A stretch of 64,000 nucleotides of DNA. It comes from an uncultured Agathobacter sp. (GTDB taxonomy: Bacteria; Bacillota; Clostridia; Lachnospirales; Lachnospiraceae). The position numbers and the translations under genes are program-made. A model generated the notes under the pieces. The model saw nothing but the letters and a program-made list of their open reading frames with translations, was not told where the DNA came from and did no database searches. Of this stretch, positions 25,094 to 35,046 are shown piece after piece (position 1 is the stretch's first letter; each line of letters opens with the position of its first letter). Location: NCBI GenBank assembly GCA_910587655.1, contig CAJUND010000012.1, positions 1 through 64,000 of the forward strand, written 5' to 3'.

Positions 25094-28000
25094 TTAATTC
25101 TCTTCCCAGTAAATTTCTATTTTGTCCCCGTCTGAAAGTTTTCTTGAATATCCCGTGTCTTCCCCGTTGACCTTTGTTATGATGCCGCGTCCCCTGCCTG
25201 CCGTTAAATCAAATGATATAAAGTCAAAGATATCAACAAAAATGTATTCCTTTTTGCCGGTCAGCTCTACCGGTTCCCCGTTTACAGTTATCATGCATAC
25301 CGGGGATGCCGGTTTGATTTCCGGTTCAGACACAGGCTTTTGTATTTCCGGCTCCGGAATTGCCTGTTCTGCCCGCCGTACCACCTCGCGCCTGGTTTCC
25401 GCTCTGGAAGCAGGTTCCGGTACCGCAGTCCCTGCCGTCCCCGGCACGGATTCCTCCTGTACGGCAGGGATTTCCCCTGCTTTTTCCGCTAATCCGGTTC
25501 CTACAGGAATCTCCCCGGTTTCCGGTTTTAGTTCCGGCTCCGCTTCTTCCGGCAGAAATCCCGGTACTGGCTCTGCCGGGGATTCCCCGAATTCTGTTTG
25601 TGCAGAAAATACTCCGGATTCCGGTTCTTCATCCAGCCCGGTTTCTGTATCGTTCACCCCGGAATCCGTTTCCGGTCCCAAAATGCTTCCGGACTCCTGT
25701 TCTTCTTCGGTTTCTGCAGCATCTGTATCCAAAAACCCTGTGTCTTCCGCAGGTTCTGTTTCCAAATTATCCTGCGGCAGGTTTTCAGCTGCTGCTTCCT
25801 CATCCACTTCATTATACCGATTTTCTTCATCATGTGCAACCCTGTAACCGTCCGCCGTCCAGTCAATGGTAAAGTTTTCGTAAACAAGGGTGTTTAAATC
25901 CGCCTCCCGGTTATTCACCAGAATCTGGTAATCAGAAAGCACCTCAACGTCCATAAATTTTGCAATCTGTTCCACCGTATAAAAATTCCTGGTTTCTATC
26001 ACATCGCCTTCTTTAATATGGTATGTCTCGGATTCCAGGCTTCCGTTCACCTCAACAAACTTCGGACACGACACTTTTTGTCCGTTAATGATAAAGGAAA
26101 TGGTGGAAGAACGGTATTCCTCCAGCTGTCCGACCGTATATACAGCATCATCGCCTGCAGTGGACGGCTGGATCGTAATATCACAGTTTGGCTCAAGCGG
26201 GGTATTAATGCTTGCAGGCTCCCCGTTCATTGTGACAATTGCAGCCTCTCCTGCCTCGCCCCTGGCAATCCTTGCTGCGCCATTCACTGTAAAGTTAATC
26301 GGCACGCCGCGCTTAGGAAACAGCTGGTCATTCGGAAACCCTGCCTGAAGAGCTGCATCCACAATGGTAAGCCGGTTGTTGTCATACAGCTTTAAACGCT
26401 CCCCGTTAAAGCGTACCATAATAAAGTTATTTTTCTGTTCATAATAATTTAAGCAGATTCCAATCGGCGTAACAAGCAGCGGGTCTTTTTTAATGTCCTC
26501 CTGCTTAAATACCACCTCCTGTAAAACCTCCTCACCGCGCAGCGCCACACGCTCCTGTACCAGCTCCAGCCTCTCGGCAAGTTTTTCGGTATAGCCGTGA
26601 ATCTTTCCGCCGCCCCCGACAACAAAACAGGCGCTGACGGTATTGCCGCCGTTTAACTCTTTAATTTTTGCCGCAACCTCTGCGGTAATTTTATCAACGG
26701 TTTCATCCAGCAGATCCCAGATTTCCTTTGCCGGAACGGTATGCTCGATCCCCATAATGTCCGTATATTCCACATCCCTGTCCTCAGAGGATGCAAGCTT
26801 CATATCCTCGGCAGTCTTAAAATCCACCAGGTAATGCTGGACAATCAGCTCTGTGAGTTCATCCCCGGCATACGGAATCATGCCGTAGGCAATAATGCTG
26901 CCGTCTTTCGTAATTGAAATATCCGAAGTACCTGCCCCGACGTCCACCAGGGCGATATTCAGCATACGGTAATTTTCCGGAATTGCCACATTGATTGCCG
27001 CAATCGGCTCAAGTGTCATATTGGCAACCGAAAGTCCCGCCTGTCCCACTGCGGTATACAGTCCCTCCACGACGTCTTCCGGAAGGAAGGTGACAATAAT
27101 ATCCTCCCCGATTTTACGCGCTTTGTGTCCTTCAATACTGATAAACGGGTCGTCATTTAAATAATATTTCATAATGGAATAGCCGACACAGTAAAACTTA
27201 TATCCCGTCTCGTCCTTTTCCTGCAAAATCTTTTGTGCACTTTCAATTCCCAGCAGGTTTAATGTATGGATATCCTCTCCTGTCGTCAGGGAATCCTCCG
27301 CATATTCGTATTCCACATGTGTCGTAACTGTTTTTAAAACTCGGCCCGCCGCTGCAATGCAGACCTCTGTCAGCGGTTCACCGGTCTGTTTTTCCAGTTC
27401 CTCCTTTACAGCGTTTATGGTACGCGCCACACGCCCGATATCATGAATCTGTCCATCCAGCATCGCCCGTGTTTCATGCTGCTTTACGTACTGTGCCACG
27501 ACAACAAATTCTTCATCCTCGGTACGGTATCCTACTGTCCCGACCACATTGCGGGTTCCTATGTCAAGTCCAAATACATTGTTATTCATCTGCTTTCTCC
27601 TCAGAGCCTTGTCAATCTGCGCAAGGGTTTCATCCAGCCTGCCATTATTGTCAATCACTACTTTGCAGTGTTTTTCATATTCCTCATCACTCAGCTGGCT
27701 TTCCATAATCCGGTCAGTTTTCTCGTTCGAATATCCCCTTGCTGCCTTTAATCGCTTTCTTCTGATTTCTTCCTCTGCTTTAATATACCAGAGTTCATCA
27801 CAAATTTCATCATAATGTTCTTCTATAAGCAGCGCCGCTTCCAGAACAAGATATTCCAGTTCCCCGTTTTCCCGTTCTTTTTCCGCTTCTTTCTGGATAT
27901 ATGTGCGGACTGCGGGGTGTACAATGGCGTTTAATGCTTCTCTTTTTTCTGCGTCTGAAAAAATAACCGCCGCAAGCCTGTCACGGTCAAAATGTCCGTC

Positions 28001-28189
28001 TTTTGTATAGATTTCCTCATCCCCGAACCGCTCTTTTAACTTCATATAGCAATCCGTTTCCGGTTCCATCAGCTCATGCGCAATATGGTCTGCAAGCATG
28101 ACGCGCGTCCCCTGTCTTTTTTCCAGAAAAGAAAGGATTTCAGATTTTCCTGCCCCGACGCCTCCGGTAATTCCTATAAATTTCATCAT
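25094..28189 (-). CDS. Fused dephospho-CoA kinase (CoaE) and FtsA/actin-like protein
   Basis: A 1031-residue open frame. Residues 1-200 are CoaE, the last enzyme of CoA synthesis: P-loop FIGITGGVGAGKSEIL, YLVLEAALLIEEHYDEICD, and a normal family length. Residue 201 is a Met that starts an FtsA-like actin ATPase: VFGLDIGTRNVVG (phosphate 1), NIALVDVGAGTSDIS (phosphate 2), CFVVGGGGKIHGY (adenosine). Next come short beta-rich VNG-containing modules, an acidic Pro/Glu-rich linker (about residues 790-950) and a C-terminal beta-grasp-like module (PVCMITVNGEPVELTGKK). No stop separates the two parts, but an internal ribosome binding site does. CoaE starts at TAATG on the polA stop. The FtsA-like part may act in division or envelope assembly. 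Confidence 0.85.
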   Translation of the reverse strand: MMKFIGITGGVGAGKSEILSFLEKRQGTRVMLADHIAHELMEPETDCYMKLKERFGDEEIYTKDGHFDRDRLAAVIFSDAEKREALNAIVHPAVRTYIQKEAEKERENGELEYLVLEAALLIEEHYDEICDELWYIKAEEEIRRKRLKAARGYSNEKTDRIMESQLSDEEYEKHCKVVIDNNGRLDETLAQIDKALRRKQMNNNVFGLDIGTRNVVGTVGYRTEDEEFVVVAQYVKQHETRAMLDGQIHDIGRVARTINAVKEELEKQTGEPLTEVCIAAAGRVLKTVTTHVEYEYAEDSLTTGEDIHTLNLLGIESAQKILQEKDETGYKFYCVGYSIMKYYLNDDPFISIEGHKARKIGEDIIVTFLPEDVVEGLYTAVGQAGLSVANMTLEPIAAINVAIPENYRMLNIALVDVGAGTSDISITKDGSIIAYGMIPYAGDELTELIVQHYLVDFKTAEDMKLASSEDRDVEYTDIMGIEHTVPAKEIWDLLDETVDKITAEVAAKIKELNGGNTVSACFVVGGGGKIHGYTEKLAERLELVQERVALRGEEVLQEVVFKQEDIKKDPLLVTPIGICLNYYEQKNNFIMVRFNGERLKLYDNNRLTIVDAALQAGFPNDQLFPKRGVPINFTVNGAARIARGEAGEAAIVTMNGEPASINTPLEPNCDITIQPSTAGDDAVYTVGQLEEYRSSTISFIINGQKVSCPKFVEVNGSLESETYHIKEGDVIETRNFYTVEQIAKFMDVEVLSDYQILVNNREADLNTLVYENFTIDWTADGYRVAHDEENRYNEVDEEAAAENLPQDNLETEPAEDTGFLDTDAAETEEEQESGSILGPETDSGVNDTETGLDEEPESGVFSAQTEFGESPAEPVPGFLPEEAEPELKPETGEIPVGTGLAEKAGEIPAVQEESVPGTAGTAVPEPASRAETRREVVRRAEQAIPEPEIQKPVSEPEIKPASPVCMITVNGEPVELTGKKEYIFVDIFDFISFDLTAGRGRGIITKVNGEDTGYSRKLSDGDKIEIYWEEN
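27587..27602 (-). promoter_or_regulatory. Internal ribosome binding site and start for the FtsA-like half
   Basis: On the minus strand GAGGAG (27597-27602) stands 7 bases before ATG 27589, exactly where the CoaE domain ends and the FtsA-like domain begins. A separate 831-residue FtsA-like protein could therefore be made alongside the 1031-residue fusion. Confidence 0.7.
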
Positions 28190-30846
28190 TAATGCGCCTC
28201 ATACCAGTCATATCCAGACTCAGTTCCAACAGCAAGTGCCACTGAGAGGTCGGCAGCATTCTGCATCTCTTCTTCTAACAGCAAAATCACTTCTTCTTTT
28301 TCCGCTTCCGGGGTTTCAATCAGAAGCTCATCATGCACCTGCAGAATCAGCCGTGATTTCAAGCCTTCGCTGAATAACCTGTCATGCACATGAATCATCG
28401 CAATCTTAATAATATCCGCCGCCGTTCCCTGAATCGGGGCATTCATTGCCACACGTTCCCCAAACTGCCTCTGCATATAGTTGGAAGAGGACAGTTCCGG
28501 AACGGGACGAATCCTGCCAAACAGTGTTTTTGTGTATCCTTTTTCCTTTGCCTCCGAAACTGTTTTGTCCAGAAATTCCTTGATTTTTGGATATGTTTCA
28601 AAATAACTGTCAATAAATTCCTGCGCTTCCTTTGTGCCGATATTTAAATCGTTGCTTAATCCAAAAGCACTGATACCATAGACAATCCCAAAATTAACTG
28701 CCTTGGCATTCCGCCGCTGCAGATCCGTCACTTCATCAAACGGTACATGAAATACAAGGGACGCCGTGCTTCTGTGAATATCCTGGTTATTTGCAAATGC
28801 TTCTATAAGCTTTTCGTCCCCCGACATATGCGCCAGAAGCCTTAACTCAATCTGGGAATAATCGGAGTCCACAAACAGGTTTCCTTTTTTCGGATGAAAT
28901 ACCTTTCGTATCATTTTTCCAAGCTCTATACGGATTGGAATATTCTGCAGGTTTGGCTCAGTACTGCTTAACCTTCCGGTGGCAGTCACTGTCTGCTGGA
29001 ATGTCGTGTGGATTTTGCCGGTTTCATCAATACATCCTGCCAGTCCGTCCGCATAGGTGGATTTTAATTTGCTCAGCTTCCGGTATTCCAAAATGTCGGC
29101 AACAACCGGATAATCGGGCGCAAGCCTGTCGAGTACGTCCGCCGCCGTGGAGTAACCGGTTTTGGTCTTTTTTGCATTCGGCAGCTTCAAATCTTCAAAC
29201 AGAACTGTCCCCAGCTGTTTCGGGGAATTGATATTAAAGGTTTTTCCCGCCTGGTCATAAACTTTTTTTTCCGTTTCCGCAATGGATACGGAAAGTTTTT
29301 CCCCGTACTCCTTCAGCGAATCCGCATCAATGCAGATTCCCTCCTGTTCCATATCGGAAAGCACAAACACAAGCGGCATTTCCATATGTTCCATCAGCTC
29401 TGACATTCCATGTTTTTTTAACGCCTCTTCCAGAACATGCCATGATTTCCATGACACATATGCTTCATAGCAGGCATACGTTAAAATCTCCGGCGCACTG
29501 CCGGCAAGCGCCTGCAGTGCAGACTGTTTTCCAAGCAGGCTTTCCTTTGAAGGCAGCTCAAGTCCAAGATACTCCCCTGCAATCTCATGGTACAAATACT
29601 CGCTCTTTAATGGATTTAACAGATAGGCTGCAATTGTACGGTCAAAAAAACGCGCCTTTGTTTTTAAATAACCGTCCCAGTCTGCCGCTGCATCAATCTG
29701 TAAAAATTCCAGCTCCTCTTTTAAATCCGAAGTCACTAATTTCCTGTCTCCCGCAAGAAGCGCTTCCCTTACATCCGCAAAGGCAAGCTCCTCTCCCGCC
29801 ACAAACAGATAACTGTCCTCCTCGGAAAAAGAAACCGCCATTGCAGCGTCTTTTACCAGGTAAAATGCAACCGGGTGTTCCCCGGCTTTGCGCCAGATTT
29901 CATCGGCTTCTTTTTTCGTTTTTACCAGCTTAAAAAATTCTTCCGCGTGGTTTTTCGGTATATCCACCTCAAACCGTGCAAGCAGCTGCTTAAACTCCAG
30001 ACGTTTACAGACAGCATATGCCTCGCTGGTATATAAATCCGCTGTTTTTTCCAGCCTGGCGTCAGCAAAATCATATGCAAGCGGAACGTCCGTAATAATT
30101 GTTGCAAGTTTCTTGCTCATGACCGCCTGGTCCCAGTACTCCACGATATTTTTTGATGCACGCGGCGGACGTATCACATCGGCATGGGCATGCACCTCTT
30201 CAATGCTTCCATACTCTGCAATCAGTGCGGTCGCGGTTTTTTCCCCGATACCGGGAACGCCCGGAATGTTATCCGCCGTATCGCCCATCAGCGCCTTTAC
30301 GTCAATAAATTCCTTCGGTGTCACCTGGTAGCGTGCTTTTACATCCTCTTCCAGATAGTCCTCGATTTCCGTTCCTGTTTTTTTGGTCTTTGGTATCCGG
30401 ATTTTTATGTGTTTTGTCGCAAGCTGCAAAAGGTCACGGTCACCGGAAACCACGGAAACGTCCATGCCTTCCCGCTCCCCAAGAAACGCAAGCGTACCAA
30501 GCAGATCGTCCGCCTCATAGCCTTCTTTTTCAACAATACAGACTCCCATGGCGCCCAGCATCTCCTTCATCAGCGGAACCTGCTCGCGCAGTGCATCGTC
30601 CATCGGCCCCCTTGTACCCTTGTAGCCGTCAAACATCCCATGGCGGAACGTCGGTGCATGCACGTCAAACGCAACCGTCAGATAATCCGGCTGCTCCTCT
30701 TCCAGAATCTTAAATAAAATATTCAGAAAGCCATAGACGGCATTTGTGTGCACCCCTTCTGAATTTGTCAGATCCGGCAGTCCGAAAAATGCCCGGTTCA
30801 AAATGCTGTGCCCGTCTATTAATACCAGTTTTTTATTGATTTCCAT
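28189..30846 (-). CDS. polA: DNA polymerase I
   Basis: An 885-residue family A polymerase. The N-terminal 5'-3' nuclease shows LIDGHSILNRAFFGLP, VSGDRDLLQLA and GDTADNIPGVPGIGEKTA. The polymerase domain shows TATGRLSSTEPNLQNIPIR, DSDYSQIELRLLAHMSGDE (motif A), RRNAKAVNFGIVYGIS (O-helix) and LQVHDELLIE (motif C). The middle 3'-5' proofreading domain is present but has lost its acidic catalytic residues: FYLVK replaces FDTET, and the second and third motifs have Glu in place of Asp. It should lack proofreading, as in many Gram-positives. It fills repair gaps and removes RNA primers. The stop overlaps the CoaE start. Confidence 0.97.
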   Translation of the reverse strand: MEINKKLVLIDGHSILNRAFFGLPDLTNSEGVHTNAVYGFLNILFKILEEEQPDYLTVAFDVHAPTFRHGMFDGYKGTRGPMDDALREQVPLMKEMLGAMGVCIVEKEGYEADDLLGTLAFLGEREGMDVSVVSGDRDLLQLATKHIKIRIPKTKKTGTEIEDYLEEDVKARYQVTPKEFIDVKALMGDTADNIPGVPGIGEKTATALIAEYGSIEEVHAHADVIRPPRASKNIVEYWDQAVMSKKLATIITDVPLAYDFADARLEKTADLYTSEAYAVCKRLEFKQLLARFEVDIPKNHAEEFFKLVKTKKEADEIWRKAGEHPVAFYLVKDAAMAVSFSEEDSYLFVAGEELAFADVREALLAGDRKLVTSDLKEELEFLQIDAAADWDGYLKTKARFFDRTIAAYLLNPLKSEYLYHEIAGEYLGLELPSKESLLGKQSALQALAGSAPEILTYACYEAYVSWKSWHVLEEALKKHGMSELMEHMEMPLVFVLSDMEQEGICIDADSLKEYGEKLSVSIAETEKKVYDQAGKTFNINSPKQLGTVLFEDLKLPNAKKTKTGYSTAADVLDRLAPDYPVVADILEYRKLSKLKSTYADGLAGCIDETGKIHTTFQQTVTATGRLSSTEPNLQNIPIRIELGKMIRKVFHPKKGNLFVDSDYSQIELRLLAHMSGDEKLIEAFANNQDIHRSTASLVFHVPFDEVTDLQRRNAKAVNFGIVYGISAFGLSNDLNIGTKEAQEFIDSYFETYPKIKEFLDKTVSEAKEKGYTKTLFGRIRPVPELSSSNYMQRQFGERVAMNAPIQGTAADIIKIAMIHVHDRLFSEGLKSRLILQVHDELLIETPEAEKEEVILLLEEEMQNAADLSVALAVGTESGYDWYEAH

Positions 30847-30878
30847 TCCCTGTCTGCTCCATCCATTGATTAAATGCC

Positions 30879-32648
30879 TTACACGTTACGCGTCGCGTCC
30901 TTCAGCCATACCAGTTCCTCCCCGCTGAAATAAGGGGAAACCGCGCTGTATACAGCCGCATGGTATTCATTTAAACGTTCCCTTTCTGTATCCGTCAGTT
31001 TTTCTGCCGCAATGGCGTCCAAATCAAACGGTACAAAGGTCAGGTTTTCAAAATACATGAACTGTCCGTATTCGTTTTTTTCGCCTTTTTTGCACAAAAG
31101 CTCGTTTTCCAGACGGATTCCGTATTTTCCTTCTTTATATATCCCCGGCTCATCCGTTGTTACCATTCCCTCTTCCATAACAGCCTCCGGCTTCCGCCAG
31201 CGGAACGCATTTGGTCTCTCGTGGACACTTAAGAGATATCCGACCCCGTGTCCGGTTCCGTGCTTATAATCAAGCCCCTTTTCCCAGAACGGCTCACGCG
31301 CGGCAAAGTCCAGGTTTTTTCCGGTGCAGCCGTATAAAAAACGTGCTGCAGCAAGATTTAAACACGCGGCGCACACCATTGTGTAATCCGCTTTCATCTC
31401 CCCTGTCACAGCCCCCACCGCAAAGGTTCTTGTAATATCCGTGGTGCCTTCCAGATAATGTCCTCCCGAATCGACCAGCAGAAATCCCTGTCCTGTAATT
31501 GCCGCATCGGTTTCGGGAACAGGCGCATAGTGCACAATCGCCCCGTGTTCTTTATATGCGCTGATTGTTTCAAAGGACAGCCCTGTAAAACCCTCCTGTT
31601 CCTTCCGCAGGCGTTCCAGATATTGTGCAGCAGACAGTTCCGTCATGGGAATGCTGCCTGCATTTGTTTTCAGCCAGTACATAAAGCGGCATACCGCCAC
31701 TGCATCCCTGATATGCGCCCTTTTTATATTGGTAATCTCGGTTTCATTTTTAATAGCTTTCATCAGAGCTGTCACATCCGGTTCGTCCACAATCCTGCAG
31801 GAATCCGGAATACTGCTGCAAATGCCAAAGCTTACGACACTGCGGTCCAGAAGAACTGTTTTTTCTTCCAGTCCTTTTACATATTCATAAAACTCCTGAT
31901 ACTCCCGGACCGTGATATGGTTTTCTTCCGCGTAGCCGCGTACCGCATCATCCAGTGCCCCGGACTGCACAAACCAAATGCATTCCGCTTCTGTCAGCGC
32001 CAGAAACGAAAGCGGAACCGGCACATAGCTGATGTCGCCGCCGCGCACATTTAACAGCCATGCAATATCACAGAGGGACGTCAGCAGATGTACATCTGCT
32101 TTTTTCTCCTTCATCTTTGCCCGGACTTCTGACAGCTTGTCACATGTTTTCTTTCCGCTGTATGCTTCATCCAGAATCCATACCGGCTCGCAGGAAAGCG
32201 CCGGACGCTCTTTCCAGATACCGTCCAGCATATCCTCATCCGTCTTTATCGTCCCGTGTCTTTTTTCTGCCGCTTTTTTTAATTTTTCTCCCCATACGGC
32301 ATTTACGACACGTCCGTCAAAAGCAAGACAGCCGTGCTCCTTTAAATTCTTTTCCACATACTCTTCTATGCCGGGGACTTCGTCTTCTCCCATCCGGTAA
32401 AGCCTGATTTCATCCGGAAGCTGTTCTTTTGCCTGCACAAAATACCTGCCGTCCGTCCACAGTCCCGCTTCTTCCGCCGTGATAACGGCAGTTCCCGCAG
32501 AACCGGTAAATCCGGTCAGAAATTCCCTTGCCTTAAAATAATCCGTCACATATTCTGACTCATGAAAATCGGAAGCAGGAACCAGGTACATGTCCGCCTT
32601 TTTCTGCTCCATCACCCTGCGCAGGGCTAAAAGACGCTCATGGATCAC
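30879..32648 (-). CDS. Aminopeptidase P-family metallopeptidase (M24B)
   Basis: A 589-residue Xaa-Pro aminopeptidase-like enzyme with two creatinase-type N-terminal domains (FLTGFTGSAGTAVITAEEAG, GLWTDGRYFVQA) and a C-terminal pita-bread domain. Metal ligands are visible in FLLVDSGGHYLEGTTDIT (Asp, Asp), HGTGHGVGYLLSVHE (His), TDEPGIYKEGKYGIRLENEL (Glu, Glu). It would remove an N-terminal residue before proline during peptide breakdown in the cytoplasm. The start is GTG 32648, with GGAGG 7 bases upstream. It overlaps the thioesterase stop. Length is typical of the three-domain form, about 590 residues. Confidence 0.94.
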   Translation of the reverse strand: MIHERLLALRRVMEQKKADMYLVPASDFHESEYVTDYFKAREFLTGFTGSAGTAVITAEEAGLWTDGRYFVQAKEQLPDEIRLYRMGEDEVPGIEEYVEKNLKEHGCLAFDGRVVNAVWGEKLKKAAEKRHGTIKTDEDMLDGIWKERPALSCEPVWILDEAYSGKKTCDKLSEVRAKMKEKKADVHLLTSLCDIAWLLNVRGGDISYVPVPLSFLALTEAECIWFVQSGALDDAVRGYAEENHITVREYQEFYEYVKGLEEKTVLLDRSVVSFGICSSIPDSCRIVDEPDVTALMKAIKNETEITNIKRAHIRDAVAVCRFMYWLKTNAGSIPMTELSAAQYLERLRKEQEGFTGLSFETISAYKEHGAIVHYAPVPETDAAITGQGFLLVDSGGHYLEGTTDITRTFAVGAVTGEMKADYTMVCAACLNLAAARFLYGCTGKNLDFAAREPFWEKGLDYKHGTGHGVGYLLSVHERPNAFRWRKPEAVMEEGMVTTDEPGIYKEGKYGIRLENELLCKKGEKNEYGQFMYFENLTFVPFDLDAIAAEKLTDTERERLNEYHAAVYSAVSPYFSGEELVWLKDATRNV

Positions 32649-33109
32649 TCCATTTCCTCCTTCATTTCAAAGAATTTCGTATCCAGCTCCGGATAAGAGC
32701 GTTTCAGGGAAATCGGCTTGCCGGAACGCGTCAGGAAACAGTGGCTGCTGAATCCTGTCGTACGGAGTTCCCCGGTTTCTTTATCTGTCATCACATATTC
32801 CAGCTCCATGCGGATTCCGTTATATTTCACTAACTTGGTTTCAATCACAACGGTCTCATCAAAGTGTACCATGCTGTGGTACTCCACCGAAACGGAAAGC
32901 ACCGGACTGATAATCTCCATTTCTTCCATCTGTCTGTAGTTTAAGCCGATCTGGTCCATCAGATCCATCCTTGCCTCTTCCATCCATTTAATGTAATTAC
33001 TGTGATGGATAATTCCCATCTGGTCCGTCTCATAATATTTTGCATGGTGTTCATACGGACGTACCTTGATATCTGTCGGTTCTGCGATTTCTATTTCCTG
33101 TTTCATCAT
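32645..33109 (-). CDS. Hotdog-fold acyl-CoA thioesterase (YbgC/FadM-like)
   Basis: A 154-residue 4-hydroxybenzoyl-CoA-thioesterase-type protein. The active-site block YYETDQMGIIHHSNYIKWME contains the conserved Asp and His-His-x-Asn-Tyr. It then shows ARMDLMDQIG and VSVEYHSMVHFDETVVIE. Such proteins hydrolyse acyl-CoA thioesters in the cytoplasm; the chain length is unknown. It overlaps the Na/Pi transporter stop (ATGA) and the aminopeptidase start, so it is translated as part of this operon. Confidence 0.91.
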   Translation of the reverse strand: MMKQEIEIAEPTDIKVRPYEHHAKYYETDQMGIIHHSNYIKWMEEARMDLMDQIGLNYRQMEEMEIISPVLSVSVEYHSMVHFDETVVIETKLVKYNGIRMELEYVMTDKETGELRTTGFSSHCFLTRSGKPISLKRSYPELDTKFFEMKEEME

Positions 33110-34962
33110 CCATTCCTCTGCCTTTTTTTATTTTTTTTAGGGTTCTTTCCCTCTTTTACCGTTTTCTCTTTTACTGCCTTTTCTTCCGCCTGCTTCGTAT
33201 GCGTCATGTCATATTTCCTGGCATACTCATCGAAGCATTCCATGTACTGCTCGTTCTTCATCTGGCGCATACTCTTTAAGTACTCATGCGTATCAAACTC
33301 TGCCGCCTCAAGCTCAAGCATTGCCACTGCAACATTGGAACAGTGCGCGGCAATACGCTCATAATTTGTCAGAAGGTCATTAAAGGCAAATCCCTGCTTT
33401 AATTCGCATTTTCCTTCGCGCAGACGGCTGACATGACGGTTTTTCAGTTCATTGCAGAGCATTCCGACCAGCTCGCGCAGCGGCTCAATCCGGACTGCCA
33501 TATGCAGATTGTCCTCGGAAAATGCCTCCACGGTCAGATCCACGATTTCCTTTACTGCCGCGCTTAACACCTCTACCTCACTCTGTGCATCAGCGGAAAA
33601 AGATGTTTTCCTCTCGCTCAGCTCATTTGCCACTTCGGAAATATTCACCGCGTGGTCGCTTAAACGCTCAAAATCACTGATGGTATGTAAAAATTTGGAA
33701 ACCTGCTTGGTCTGGGGCATCGACATTTCTGTTCCCGTCAGCTGCATCAGGTAAGTGCCGAGCTTGTCCTCATATTTGTCAATCAGGTTTTCTTTTTCCT
33801 GAACCTTCTGGTATTTATCATGTGAAAAATCGGAAAGCAGTGATATGGAACGGTAGATGTTTTTCCGCGCCTTTTTTGCCATGCCGTTCATTGCCGTATG
33901 GCACTGTCCGATGGCAAGCGCCGGATACACAAGAAAACGCTCCTCCAGCAGGTCAAAATCCGCCAGATCTTCCAGCTCTTCCGGATCATCCTTAACCAGT
34001 CTGAACACCAGCTTTTCAATCAGAGGAATAAACGGAATCAGAAGCAGAATTGTGGCAAGACGGAACACGGAATTCATCAGTGCAATCGTCACTGGCCGCA
34101 TTGTTGTATTCATGAAATCAAAATGCACAACTGCATTGACACTGTAAAATGCAATGGACCAGAATACCATTCCAAACAAATCATTTATCAGGTAAATCAA
34201 CGCTGTGCGCTTTCCGTTTCTGTTTGTGCCGATGGACGACAGAAGAACCGGGCATGCCGCACCGACTCCGATACCCATTGTAATTGGCAGGGCAGCGGCA
34301 AAACTGATGCTTCCGGTCATGGAAAGAGCCTGTAAAATACCGACGGACGCGGATGCACTCTGCAGTATCGCCGTAAAAATGATGCCGACAAGAATACCCG
34401 CTAGCGGATTGGTGAACATGGTAAGCATGTTGACAAAATGCTCATTCTCCTTAAGCGGTGCAACAGCGCCGCTCATCATCTGCATCCCGTTCATCAGGAT
34501 GGCAAAGCCAAGCATAATATCGCCGATATTCTTATACACCATTTTCTTGAGAAATGTCTTAAAAATAATGCCGACAATGGCAACAACCGCTGAAATTGTT
34601 GCGGTGGACAAAAGCTGGGCAACGCCGCTTGAGCCGTCAACATAAGACAGGCAGAGAATCCAGCCTGTGATACTTGTTCCGATATTTGCACCCATAATAA
34701 TGCCGATTGCCTGTGCAACCTGCATCATACCGGAATTTACAAATCCCACAACCATCACTGTGGTGGCGGAGGACGACTGGATGATTGCAGTAACCACTGT
34801 GCCAAGCAGCAGTCCCTTTAACGGAGTATTGGTAAGCTTGTACAGCACAAGCTCAAGCTTGTTTCCTGCCACCCGTTTCAGTCCGTCCCCCATCAGGGAC
34901 ATGCCGAAGAGAAAAAGCGCCACACCGGATAACAGTGAAAGGATAATCGTAATGCCGTTCAT
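33106..34962 (-). CDS. Na/Pi cotransporter-family protein with PhoU-like C-terminal domain
   Basis: A 618-residue protein. Residues 1-310 hold the duplicated Na/Pi-II membrane domain with the signature repeats QSSSATTVMVVGFVNSG and LQSASASVGILQALSMTG. Residues about 350-560 are a PhoU-like four-helix domain (EVLSAAVKEIVDLTVEAFSE and similar). A Lys-rich tail follows (EEKAVKEKTVKEGKNPKKNK). It probably takes up phosphate with sodium, or handles another anion, at the cytoplasmic membrane. AAAGGA precedes the ATG. A good promoter lies upstream, so this is likely the first gene of the long minus-strand run down to the purine genes. Confidence 0.92.
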   Translation of the reverse strand: MNGITIILSLLSGVALFLFGMSLMGDGLKRVAGNKLELVLYKLTNTPLKGLLLGTVVTAIIQSSSATTVMVVGFVNSGMMQVAQAIGIIMGANIGTSITGWILCLSYVDGSSGVAQLLSTATISAVVAIVGIIFKTFLKKMVYKNIGDIMLGFAILMNGMQMMSGAVAPLKENEHFVNMLTMFTNPLAGILVGIIFTAILQSASASVGILQALSMTGSISFAAALPITMGIGVGAACPVLLSSIGTNRNGKRTALIYLINDLFGMVFWSIAFYSVNAVVHFDFMNTTMRPVTIALMNSVFRLATILLLIPFIPLIEKLVFRLVKDDPEELEDLADFDLLEERFLVYPALAIGQCHTAMNGMAKKARKNIYRSISLLSDFSHDKYQKVQEKENLIDKYEDKLGTYLMQLTGTEMSMPQTKQVSKFLHTISDFERLSDHAVNISEVANELSERKTSFSADAQSEVEVLSAAVKEIVDLTVEAFSEDNLHMAVRIEPLRELVGMLCNELKNRHVSRLREGKCELKQGFAFNDLLTNYERIAAHCSNVAVAMLELEAAEFDTHEYLKSMRQMKNEQYMECFDEYARKYDMTHTKQAEEKAVKEKTVKEGKNPKKNKKRQRNG

Positions 34963-35003
34963 ATCATTTTTCCTTTGGTTAGTTATTTAATATATACCTC
35001 TCC

Positions 35004-35033
35004 ATTATATGACACTTTACCCTCTTTTTACAA
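35004..35033 (-). promoter_or_regulatory. Sigma-A-type promoter for the Na/Pi cotransporter operon
   Basis: TTGTAA (35028-35033) and TATAAT (35004-35009) are separated by 18 bases on the minus strand, about 40 bases before the start codon. Confidence 0.65.
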
Positions 35034-35046
35034 TCCCTTTTTGATT

